Positions 51,784 through 59,424 of a stretch of 64,000 nt of DNA are shown in pieces (position 1 is the first letter of the stretch; every line of letters starts with the position of its first letter). The notes below the pieces were generated by a model. It saw only the letters and a list, made by a program, of their open reading frames with translations, was not told where the DNA came from and searched no databases. The translations under genes were made by a program, and so were the position numbers. The DNA is from Streptomyces venezuelae (lineage in GTDB: Bacteria > Actinomycetota > Actinomycetes > Streptomycetales > Streptomycetaceae): assembly GCF_008642315.1 (NCBI RefSeq), contig NZ_CP029192.1, positions 5,332,001-5,396,000 of the forward strand. Reading direction: 5' to 3'.

Positions 51784-52734
51784 TCACTCCTCGACCGTCA
51801 GTCCCTTGCGGAGCTTGACGAGAGTGCGCGACAACAGTCGCGAAACGTGCATCTGCGAGATGCCGAGCTCCTCGCCGATCTCCGACTGCGTCATGTTCGC
51901 GACGAAGCGGAGGGAGAGGATCTTGCGGTCCCGCGGGGGGAGTTCGGCTATGAGGGGCTTGAGGGACTCGACGTACTCGATGCCCTCCAGGCCGTGGTCC
52001 TCGTACCCGATGCGGTCGGCGAGCGCGCCTTCGGAGTCGTCCTCCTCGGGCTGCGCGTCCAGGGAGCTCGCCGTGTAGGCGTTGGACGCGGCCATCCCCT
52101 CGACGACCTCTTCGTTGGAGATGCCCAGGCGCTCGGCGAGCTCGCCCACCGTGGGGGCGCGATCGAACTGCTGGGCGAGTTCGTCGCCCGCCTTGGCGAG
52201 GTCCAGTCGGAGTTCCTGGAGGCGGCGCGGGACGCGCACCGACCAGCTGGTGTCGCGGAAGAAGCGCTTGATCTCGCCGACGATCGTCGGCATCGCGAAG
52301 GTGGGGAACTCGACGCCGCGGCTGAGTTCGAAGCGGTCGATCGCCTTGATGAGGCCGATCGTGCCGACCTGGATGATGTCCTCCATCGGCTCGCTGCGGG
52401 AGCGGAACCGGGAGGCGGCGAACTTCACCAGGGCGAGGTTCAGTTCGACCAGGGTGTTGCGGACGTACGCGTATTCGTGCGTGCCTTCTTCGAGGGATTC
52501 GAGGCGCTCGAAGAGGGTCTTGGACAGGGCCCTCGCGTCCAGCGGCGCCACCTCGTCGTACGGCGGGATCTCGGGGAGACCGTCGAGACCTTCGTAGGTG
52601 TCCTCGGCGATTTCGTGGGCACCCTGAGCCGGGACGGGCTCGTGGGCGGGGGCCGGGATCTCGGTGGCGGAGCGGTGCGGCGGGAGTGTCGACGTCGCCT
52701 GGTCAGTATGCGATTCGTCGAGCCGGGGTGACAT
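51784..52734 (-). CDS. RNA polymerase sigma factor, SigB/SigF family
   Basis: A 316-residue group 3 sigma factor. Regions 2 (VRNTLVELNLALVKFAASRF, MEDIIQVGTIGLIKAIDRFELSRGVEFPTFAMPTIVGEIKRFFRDTSWSVRVPRRLQEL), 3 (LAQQFDRAPTVGELAERLGISNEEVVEGMAASNAYTASSLD) and 4 (LPPRDRKILSLRFVANMTQSEIGEELGISQMHVSRLLSRTLVKLRKGL) are complete. ATG 52734 is chosen because GGAGGA lies six bases upstream; two earlier ATGs are possible. It is divergent from the STAS gene; with the kinase at 53594 it fits partner-switching control. Confidence 0.95.
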   Translation of the reverse strand: MSPRLDESHTDQATSTLPPHRSATEIPAPAHEPVPAQGAHEIAEDTYEGLDGLPEIPPYDEVAPLDARALSKTLFERLESLEEGTHEYAYVRNTLVELNLALVKFAASRFRSRSEPMEDIIQVGTIGLIKAIDRFELSRGVEFPTFAMPTIVGEIKRFFRDTSWSVRVPRRLQELRLDLAKAGDELAQQFDRAPTVGELAERLGISNEEVVEGMAASNAYTASSLDAQPEEDDSEGALADRIGYEDHGLEGIEYVESLKPLIAELPPRDRKILSLRFVANMTQSEIGEELGISQMHVSRLLSRTLVKLRKGLTVEE

Positions 52735-52984
52735 GGTGTCCTCCATCGTTCTCGGCATATGGCTGCCGATGCCAATACGTGCACTGCGGTGTGCGGCGCC
52801 TCCAAAGCCGTCCGTGTCGATTGATGTCTCTTCTACCCCTACCCGCTTCCGCGCTCCGGTCGCAAGTGCGTTCTGAGGGTAAATGTCCGAATTCGGGGGG
52901 ATGTTCGGGTACCCCGGAGCGCCAGGAGGGCGTAATGTTCAGGGGCGTCATCAACAGCAACGACGGTCGGAAGAGAGAGACGGC

Positions 52985-53353
52985 ATGGACCGCGGGACGG
53001 TCGGCAGCGCACACAGGGGCCGGCTTCTGGTCGAAGTCCGGAAGGTGGGCGCGAGTGCCGTCGTGACCCCGGCGGGTGAGTTGGATCACCACACCGCCGA
53101 CGTGTTGCGCGAACCACTCGAAAATTGCCTGACGGACGGCTACGCACGGCTTGTCGTCGATTGCTCACGCCTCGAATTCTGTGATTCCACGGGACTCAAC
53201 GTGCTCCTCGGCGCCCGGCTCAAGGCCGAGGCGGCGGGTGGCGGCGTCCATCTGGCCGGGATGCTTCCGGTGGTCGCCAGGGTCTTCGAGATCACCGGCG
53301 CGGAGGCGGTCTTCACCGTCCACGACAACCTCGAAGCGGCCCTCGGGGAGTGA
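52985..53353 (+). CDS. STAS-domain anti-sigma factor antagonist
   Basis: A 122-residue STAS protein: VTPAGELDHHTADVLREPLENCLTDGYARLVVDCSRLEFCDSTGLNVLLGARLKAEAAGGGVHLAGMLPVVARVFEITGAEAVFTVHDNLEAAL. The DST-G motif holds the phosphorylatable Ser of SpoIIAA/RsbV-type proteins. It would release the sigma factor from an anti-sigma kinase. ATG at 52985. Confidence 0.93.
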   Translation: MDRGTVGSAHRGRLLVEVRKVGASAVVTPAGELDHHTADVLREPLENCLTDGYARLVVDCSRLEFCDSTGLNVLLGARLKAEAAGGGVHLAGMLPVVARVFEITGAEAVFTVHDNLEAALGE

Positions 53354-53360
53354 GTCCGAC

Positions 53361-53423
53361 ATGGGCGTACGAGAAAATGCCGTGGTCACACGCGAAAGTT
53401 ATGCGTCAGTTGCCTCTGTGTGA
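53361..53423 (+). other. Possible 20-codon ORF after the STAS gene
   Basis: ATG 53361 opens MGVRENAVVTRESYASVASV before TGA. A GGGGAG lies upstream at suboptimal distance. It may be a leader or chance; kept as a weak note. Confidence 0.2.
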
Positions 53424-53593
53424 TCATGGCGTTACCAGCGTCACACGGACCGTGCCGAACTAGTGGGTGTTCTCACGGTTCGTCCGGGCAGGAGAGACCT
53501 GGATCCCGCAGTCAGCGGTCCACAAAGTCAACAGTCAGAACGGCAAGCAGCAGCCGATGTCCCCAGTCCTCCTGTCGGTGAGGTGAAGCGCTG

Positions 53594-54103
53594 ATGAGCA
53601 CCACCCGGCCTTACTCGCCGGGCGACCGCGGCCCGGAGTCCGAGGCCGCAGTCGCGGACGCTCCCGCGGAGCGGGCCTCAGGCACGCCCGCCGCCCGGCA
53701 GGTCCGCAGACTGAGCCTGAACGGCGCGAGCGGCATCGTCCCGCTCGCCCGCGACTACACGCGCGAGGCGCTGCACGCCTGGGGCTGGCTCCCCGCGGAG
53801 AGTGCCGACCGGCGTGCGGCCGCCGAGGACGTCCTCCTCGTCGTCTCCGAGCTGGTCACCAACGCCTGCCTGCACGCCGAGGGCCCCGACGAGCTCTGGC
53901 TGTCCTCCGACGGCAAGGTGCTGCGCATCGAGGTCTCCGACCGGGGCACGGGGCAGCCCGCGCCGCGCACCCCGCACCGCGCCGGGCGGCCCGGCGGGCA
54001 CGGCATGTTCATCGTCCAGCGGCTCTGCCTGGACTGGGGCGTCGTCCGCAGCCCCGGGGTCGCGGGCAAGACGGTATGGGCGGAGGTGGGGGCGCCCGCG
54101 TAG
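53594..54103 (+). CDS. ATP-binding anti-sigma-factor-like protein (HATPase_c)
   Basis: A 169-residue protein: ADRRAAAEDVLLVVSELVTNACLHAEGPDELWLSSDGKVLRIEVSDRGTGQPAPRTPHRAGRPGGHGMFIVQRLCLDWGVVRSPGVAGKTVWAEV, with N-box, G1 and G2 motifs of RsbW/SpoIIAB-type kinases. It is a candidate serine kinase of the STAS protein and inhibitor of the sigma factor. A 240-bp gap and likely own promoter precede it. Confidence 0.92.
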   Translation: MSTTRPYSPGDRGPESEAAVADAPAERASGTPAARQVRRLSLNGASGIVPLARDYTREALHAWGWLPAESADRRAAAEDVLLVVSELVTNACLHAEGPDELWLSSDGKVLRIEVSDRGTGQPAPRTPHRAGRPGGHGMFIVQRLCLDWGVVRSPGVAGKTVWAEVGAPA

Positions 54104-54173
54104 TCCGCGGGTGCTCGCGCGCCGTCCCCAGCTCTGCCCAGCGGTGTTACCCACGGTTAGTGCGTCTCCATGT

Positions 54174-54203
54174 ACGCGCCGGATCATCACGGATCCGGCG
54201 CGT
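54174..54203 (+). terminator. Rho-independent terminator
   Basis: ACGCGCCGGATC (54174-54185) pairs with GATCCGGCGCGT (54192-54203) followed by CTTTT. It ends the anti-sigma-like gene. Confidence 0.85.
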
Positions 54204-54323
54204 CTTTTGTCTTCCCTCGTCAAGGTCCCGGGCGTACCTTGAGCGCCCAATCTGATGTGCCGTCAGTAACACCAGTCACTCCGCACCGCGGCACGCCACG
54301 ACCGGCATGAGGGGACAAACGAG

Positions 54324-55076
54324 GTGTCGCACACGAAAAAATCGGCCGCGCTCGCGCTCGCCACCGTCCTGGCCGGCGGCTCAGCGGTGCTGATGGCCGC
54401 CCCCGCCGCGCAGGCCACCGTCCAGGACGTCAACTACCAGTGCAAGACGCCGATCGGGGACAAGAGCGCCGTCTCGCCGATCGACATCAAGAGCGTCAAG
54501 AGCGGCAGCGGCTACAAGCTCACGATGTCCTTCCAGAAGGGCGTCTCCTCCAGCCCCGTCGAGCTCGGCAAGGGCGCGATGAAGCCAAGCGCGGTGATCA
54601 AGCTGGGCGGCGCGGAGAGCGGCACGGTGCCGGTGTCCGGCGCGACGAACGCCGAGGCCATCCCCGCCAACACCCCCATCAAGATCAGTGACCTGTCGGG
54701 GACGTACACGCCCAAGAAGAGCGGCAAGGTCACGTTCACCGCCGGTGTCCTCACGATCAAGGCGCTCGGTACGACCACGACGTGCACGCCGTCCAACAAC
54801 CCCAAGCCGTCGCTCGAACTGGACGTCAAGGGGTCCGGTGGCTCCGGCGGGTCCGGCGGTACCGGGGGGTCCGATTCGGGCGGCAGCGGTACGTCGGGGG
54901 GCTCCGGCACCACGGGCGGCTCCGACAGCGCGCCCTCCGGCGGCGGCGAGCTCCCGCAGACCGGCCCCGCGGACTCCGCCCTCGCGCTCGGCACCCTCGG
55001 CGGCACGGTGCTGCTCGCGGGCGCGGCCGGGGCGCTCTGGCTGACGCGCCGGAACCAGGCGGCTCGGTCGCGGTAG
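54324..55076 (+). CDS. Sortase-anchored surface protein (LPQTG)
   Basis: A 250-residue precursor: signal peptide (ALALATVLAGGSAVLMAAPAAQA), one domain starting VNYQCKTPIGDKSAVSPIDI and ending TIKALGTTTTCTP, a Gly/Ser linker (residues 170-215) and a C-terminal sorting signal, LPQTG, a membrane segment and RRNQAARSR. The LPXTG-type signal implies cell-wall anchoring by a class E-like or other sortase. The domain recurs in the protein at 57431. GTG 54324 with GAGGGGA upstream. It is the first gene of the four-gene surface set. Confidence 0.88.
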   Translation: MSHTKKSAALALATVLAGGSAVLMAAPAAQATVQDVNYQCKTPIGDKSAVSPIDIKSVKSGSGYKLTMSFQKGVSSSPVELGKGAMKPSAVIKLGGAESGTVPVSGATNAEAIPANTPIKISDLSGTYTPKKSGKVTFTAGVLTIKALGTTTTCTPSNNPKPSLELDVKGSGGSGGSGGTGGSDSGGSGTSGGSGTTGGSDSAPSGGGELPQTGPADSALALGTLGGTVLLAGAAGALWLTRRNQAARSR

Positions 55077-55161
55077 GGCTCGCGGGGGCCCGGCCCGTGG
55101 TCCCGCAGGCCCGTAGGACGACCGCGCGAGCGAGATCCCGTACGAAGATCAGGAGCCGCCG

Positions 55162-56154
55162 ATGACGTTTTCCGCGCGAGGTGCGCTGTGTGCGGCCGCC
55201 CTGGCGCTGGTGGCGGCGGCCGCCGGTGCCGGGCCCGCCCATGCGGACGGCGGCGATCCGGCGCCGTGGTCCGCCGCGCCCTCGGCCGGCGGCGGCACCG
55301 GGCCCGCGAAGGACGGGCGGCCCTCCTTCTACGCGGAGGGCACCCCCGGAGCCGTGCTCCGGGACACCCTCTCCGTCACCAACCCCGGACCGAAGCCCCG
55401 CACGATCACCCTGCGGGGCGCGGACGCGGGCAACACCGGCTCCGGGGCGTTCTCCGTCACCCCGGCCAAGGGCACGCCGAAGGACACCGGGGCGTGGCTC
55501 AGCTTCGCGAAACGGCAGGTGAAGGTACCGCCGCGGACCCGGGCCGAGGTGCCGTTCACCCTCACCGTCCCCACGAACGCGATGCCCGGCGACCACCCGG
55601 GGGCCATCGTCGCGAGCGGCGGCGGCCGCACGGTGGGCGTACGCGTGGACCTGCGGGTCGACGGGCCGACGCTCTCCGCGCTCACCGTCGAACGCGTCGA
55701 CGTCGACACCGAGGCGGGGAGCATCTCGTACGACCTGGTCAACCGCGGCAACACCGTGCTGACCCCGAAGCTCGCGGTGCACGCGGACGGTGTCCTCGGC
55801 ACCCTGCTCGACCGCCCCGCGCGCACGCTGCCGGTCGAGCTGCTGCCCGGCCGCAGGGTGACCCTGACCGAGCCGTGGGCGGACGCCCCGGCGCTCGACT
55901 CGGTCGACGTCGAGCTGACGGCCACGGCGGCCGGCGGCGCCCGCGACACCGCCACGGCCTCGGCCCGCTTCGTGCCGTGGGCCGCGGTGGCGGGCGGCGG
56001 AGCGCTGCTGCTCGCGGCGGCGGGCGGGGCCGTTCATCTCGTACGCAGACGGGGGCGGCGGCGCACGGAGGAAGAGCCCGGGTCGGGTGACGGCGCCGAA
56101 CAGGTAGGTGCGACGCGGGAGTTGGCGCGAGCGGGGACGGGAGACGAACGGTGA
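55162..56154 (+). CDS. DUF916-like secreted, membrane-anchored protein
   Basis: A 330-residue protein: signal peptide, then a beta-rich extracellular part typical of the WxL-associated DUF916/peptidoglycan-binding type (YAEGTPGAVLRDTLSVTNPGPKPRTITL, PRTRAEVPFTLTVPTNAMPGDHPGAIVASGGGRTVGVRVDLRVDGP, ISYDLVNRGNTVLTPKLAVHADG), a membrane segment (AAVAGGGALLLAAAGGAVHLV) and a charged cytoplasmic tail. In firmicutes such proteins work with WxL surface proteins. Overlaps the next gene by 4 nt. Confidence 0.8.
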   Translation: MTFSARGALCAAALALVAAAAGAGPAHADGGDPAPWSAAPSAGGGTGPAKDGRPSFYAEGTPGAVLRDTLSVTNPGPKPRTITLRGADAGNTGSGAFSVTPAKGTPKDTGAWLSFAKRQVKVPPRTRAEVPFTLTVPTNAMPGDHPGAIVASGGGRTVGVRVDLRVDGPTLSALTVERVDVDTEAGSISYDLVNRGNTVLTPKLAVHADGVLGTLLDRPARTLPVELLPGRRVTLTEPWADAPALDSVDVELTATAAGGARDTATASARFVPWAAVAGGGALLLAAAGGAVHLVRRRGRRRTEEEPGSGDGAEQVGATRELARAGTGDER

Positions 56155-57434
56155 ACGGTGAGAACAGGCCGCGCCCGGGGGCCGGAGCGGGAGCGGGAAG
56201 GGGATCGGGGCCGGTGTGGGCAGGGGTGGGGAGGGCGGCGGTCGTTCTCGCCGTGCTCGTTCTGCTCGGTGTCGCGGTGCTGCCGCAGGCACCGTCGGCC
56301 GCCGCCGCGGACAAGCCCAGTGTGAAGCTCTCGGCGTCGCAGGCGGGCAAGGGCGGGTCCATCACCGTGAAGGGCACGGGGTGGCGGCCCGACGCCCTCC
56401 TGATGATGCTCGTCTGCGGCCAGTCGGCCCCCGGCAAGGGCGTCGTCGGCGGCACCAACTCCTGTGCCAACTCGGAAGGCCGCGCCGTCACCACGGACGA
56501 CGACGGCGCCTTCAGCAAGAAGCTCCCCGTGGCCGAGCCGCCGGAGCCCTGCCCCTGCGTCGTCCACGTGGCCACCGTGACCGGTGAGAAACAGCAGGTC
56601 GACGCGGTACTGAAGGTCGCGGGCCACCCCGTGAAGCCGCTGCCCGCACAGGCGACGGGCGGCAAGCTGTCCGTCCTCACGGACACCGCTCTGGAGGGGT
56701 CCGGCGGGGTGCTGACCTGGTTCGGCGCGCCGCCGCGGCGCACGCTCGAATTCACCGTCGGCAACGTCGGCTCGGCGCCGGTGAAGGACCCCGTCTTCCA
56801 GGTCGGCACGTCCCACGGCGTGTTCGCGCCGCAGTGGGAGGAGCAGCAGTGGCGCGGCACGATCGCTCCCGGCAAGAAGGCGCAGATCAAGCTGCCGGTG
56901 GAGCTCTCGGCGGGGGCGCACGGGGACTACCTGGTCTCGCTGAAGTTCGGCGGGAAGGTCCTCGCCGAGCAGCCGTGGGGCGTGGGGCGCCCATGGGGCG
57001 TCACGCTCTTCTGGATCCTGCTCTGCGTCGTCGTGCCCGCGGCCGCCTTCCGCATCGGCATGGCGGTCGTCGACCGGCTCCGGCCGAACCGGCGCGGCGC
57101 CTCCCGGTCGGGCCGCCGCCGTGGTGCCCGGTTCGCCGAACTCGCGCGTCGCGTACCGCAGTTGCGGATGCCGCAAGGGGCGGTCGACGCGGACCGGAAG
57201 GGGCGGGCGTCGCACGCGGCGCGTACGCCCGGCAGGAACTCCACGGGGGCGGCGGGCGCGGGCGGTTCGGGCGGCACGGGCGGTTCGGGCGTCACGGGTG
57301 GGCCGACGGCCACCGGTCCCGCCGCCCCCGCCACCACCGCTCTGCCCTGGTTCGCCCCCGACACAGACCCCGGCGCATCCGCAGGCCGGCTCTCCGCACC
57401 GTCCGACGACAGTCCGACGAAGGGAACCACGTGA
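56151..57434 (+). CDS. Secreted/membrane protein with neocarzinostatin-like domain
   Basis: A 427-residue protein: signal sequence (AAVVLAVLVLLGVAVLPQ), an Ig-like domain (PSVKLSASQAGKGGSITVKGTGWRPDALLMMLVCGQ, CANSEGRAVTTDDDGAFSKKLPV, CPCVVHVATVTGEKQQ) resembling the neocarzinostatin apoprotein family, a second beta domain (RRTLEFTVGNVGSAPVKDPVFQVGTSHGVF), a membrane segment (FWILLCVVVPAAAFRIGMAVV) and a long cytoplasmic tail. GTG start overlaps the preceding stop. The domain pairing suggests a surface adaptor. Confidence 0.75.
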   Translation: MNGENRPRPGAGAGAGRGSGPVWAGVGRAAVVLAVLVLLGVAVLPQAPSAAAADKPSVKLSASQAGKGGSITVKGTGWRPDALLMMLVCGQSAPGKGVVGGTNSCANSEGRAVTTDDDGAFSKKLPVAEPPEPCPCVVHVATVTGEKQQVDAVLKVAGHPVKPLPAQATGGKLSVLTDTALEGSGGVLTWFGAPPRRTLEFTVGNVGSAPVKDPVFQVGTSHGVFAPQWEEQQWRGTIAPGKKAQIKLPVELSAGAHGDYLVSLKFGGKVLAEQPWGVGRPWGVTLFWILLCVVVPAAAFRIGMAVVDRLRPNRRGASRSGRRRGARFAELARRVPQLRMPQGAVDADRKGRASHAARTPGRNSTGAAGAGGSGGTGGSGVTGGPTATGPAAPATTALPWFAPDTDPGASAGRLSAPSDDSPTKGTT

Positions 57435-58780
57435 TCACGCAACGACGGAGAGCGGGCGCGGCCTCGGTCGCGCTCCTGCTGGGCGGGGCGGGCATCCTGC
57501 TCACCGAGGACCCCGCGCACGCCGCGGTGAACGCGGCGGCCGCCGCGGTCGCCTACAAGACGGAGTGCATTCCGCCGCCCATCTCCAATCTGCCGCCCGT
57601 GCAGGGCACGACCCAGGTCGAGATCACCGCGCCCGCGACGGCGAAGGTGGGCGACGAGGTCGACGTCGTGTGGAAGACGACGCAGGCCGCGTCCAAGAAC
57701 CCGGACGTCCTGGACCTCGGCGAGAACACGGTGCAGCCGACCGGCACGATCAAGCTGGGCGGCGGTCAGACGGGCGACCTGAAGATGCAGGGCGAGCGCA
57801 AGAACCCGCCCATCAAGAAGAACAGCCCCATGATCCTCTCCGACATGAAGGGCAAGCTGAAGCTGACGGCGGCGGGCGAGGTGACGCTGACGCCGGACGC
57901 GTACAACATCAACGTCAACAAGCCGATCTCGACGGACACGAAGTGCACGCCCAAGGAGCAGGTGGGGGTGGGCGCGACGATCAAGGTGACGGCGGCGGGC
58001 GGCAGTTCGGGCGGGACGACGTCCGGCTCTTCGGGCGGCACGACGTCCGGTTCCTCGGGGGGTACGACGTCCGGCTCTTCCGGCGGCTCCACGGGCGGAT
58101 CGACCGGCGGGGGCGGCGGGCAGACCGACTTCCCCGGCAAGGAGGTCCAGACCCCGTACAAGTGCAAGACGCCCATCGGCGACAAGGAAGCGACATCGCC
58201 GGTCCAGATCAACGCCAAGAAGGACGGCGGGAGTTACGGCCTGACCGTGCAGTTCAAGAAGGCGGTGATGGACAGCCCGGCGGACATCCCCGCGGACTCC
58301 GTCAAGCCGTCGATGGAGGTCGCGCTGGGCGGCGCGGACAAGGGCACGGTGCATGTGGAGGGGCCGACCAACAAGGAGCCCATCAAGTCGGGCGACCCGA
58401 TGACGATTCCGGACCTGACCGGGACGTACAAGCCCGGGGCGGACGGCAAGTCCACGCTGTCGCCGGGCGTCCTCACCGTGAAGGCGCTGGGCACGATGAC
58501 GACGTGTACGCCGGCGAAGGCGGAGGTCTCCCTCGAACTCGACACGTCCGCGCAGCCGGGCGGGGCGGCGGGAGGCTCCTCCGGGGCGGCGGGCGGCTCT
58601 CCCGGAACGGCCGGGGGCTCGTCCGCGACGGGCGGCTCCGCGTCGGGCGGTGGCCTCGCGGAGACCGGGGCGGACGACAACGGCACGTTGCGGGCGCTCG
58701 GGTTGGTCGCCGGCACGGTGATCCTCCTGGGCGGAGCGGTCTTCACATTCCTCCCCGGACACCGCCGCCGCCTGCGCTGA
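57431..58780 (+). CDS. Surface protein with two related repeat domains
   Basis: A 449-residue precursor: signal peptide, an N-terminal domain ending TDTKCTP, a GGTTSGSS repeat linker (about residues 195-232), a C-terminal domain beginning YKCKTPIGDKEATSPVQI and ending TMTTCTP, a second Gly/Ser linker, LAETG, a membrane segment and RRRLR. The C-terminal domain is homologous to that of the LPQTG protein at 54324, and the N-terminal domain looks like a diverged copy. LAETG may be a variant sorting signal. GTG overlaps the preceding TGA. Confidence 0.85.
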   Translation: MITQRRRAGAASVALLLGGAGILLTEDPAHAAVNAAAAAVAYKTECIPPPISNLPPVQGTTQVEITAPATAKVGDEVDVVWKTTQAASKNPDVLDLGENTVQPTGTIKLGGGQTGDLKMQGERKNPPIKKNSPMILSDMKGKLKLTAAGEVTLTPDAYNINVNKPISTDTKCTPKEQVGVGATIKVTAAGGSSGGTTSGSSGGTTSGSSGGTTSGSSGGSTGGSTGGGGGQTDFPGKEVQTPYKCKTPIGDKEATSPVQINAKKDGGSYGLTVQFKKAVMDSPADIPADSVKPSMEVALGGADKGTVHVEGPTNKEPIKSGDPMTIPDLTGTYKPGADGKSTLSPGVLTVKALGTMTTCTPAKAEVSLELDTSAQPGGAAGGSSGAAGGSPGTAGGSSATGGSASGGGLAETGADDNGTLRALGLVAGTVILLGGAVFTFLPGHRRRLR

Positions 58781-58818
58781 GCGCTCGCGCGACGGGTGAC
58801 CCGTGCGGAGGCTCCCTA

Positions 58819-58934
58819 GGGGCGCGGGGAACTGCGCGAGCGACGCGTGACGGCCCGCGGTCGCCGATGGGCCGCAGGAGGCAGACGCGTCTGCGGGTCG
58901 CCGGTGGCTGGCCGCGCAGTTCCCCGCGCCCCTG
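58819..58934. repeat. Composite palindromic repeat, unit 1
   Basis: Starts with the R1 core (58819-58840) and ends with it in inverted orientation (58913-58934). The middle has CGACGCGTGACGGCCCGCGG and ACGCGTCTGCGG, also partly self-complementary. Confidence 0.8.
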
Positions 58935-59042
58935 ACCGGCGCCTCCGCGCGGGGAGCGTTCGTGCGACGGGTGCCCCGTGCGCAGGCTCCCCAGGGGGCG
59001 CGGTGGTGTTCGCATGACGGGTGGCCTGGGCGGGGCTCCGTA

Positions 59043-59157
59043 GGGGCGCGGGGAACTGCGCGAGCGACGCGCGACGGGCCGCGGCCGCCGTTGGAGCGCT
59101 GGAGGCAGATGCGTCTGCGGGGCGTCGGGGGCTGGGCGCGCAGTTCCCCGCGCCCCT
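59043..59157. repeat. Composite palindromic repeat, unit 2
   Basis: Same architecture as unit 1, with R1 cores at 59043-59063 and inverted 59136-59157. A half unit follows at 59199-59220. Confidence 0.8.
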
Positions 59158-59198
59158 TGGCGGCGCCTCGGCGCCCGGAGCGTTGCGTGGGGGCTTTT

Positions 59199-59280
59199 AG
59201 GGGCGCGGGGAACTGCGCGAGCAACCCGGTGCGGGCCGCAGTCGCCGACGGACCGCCGGAGGCAGACGCACCCGCGTGCG
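59199..59280 (+). repeat. Half composite repeat
   Basis: R1 core at 59199-59220, then GCAACCCGGTGCGGGCCGCA and GGAGGCAGACGCACCCGC, lacking the inverted end. Confidence 0.65.
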
Positions 59281-59424
59281 GGGAGCGTTTCGTTGGTGTG
59301 GGGAATACGTGTCGTGCCGTTGCCCCGTGAGGCGCCGTTCGTTGGGCGGGGCGTGCGCGAGCGAGGGTCGTGGCCGGGGCCGACCCGGAAGGCGCACCCC
59401 GGACAGCGATAGGGAACCGCCTCA

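Larger units (their letters stand above)
58781..59424. other. Intergenic array of composite palindromic repeats
   Basis: A 644-bp gap with no supported gene. It holds about five R1 cores in alternating orientation, in two composite palindromes of about 117 bp, and repeats of a GTGCGACGGGTGCCCCGTGC segment. The promoter of the condensation-domain gene is presumably in the last 120 bp. Confidence 0.6.
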
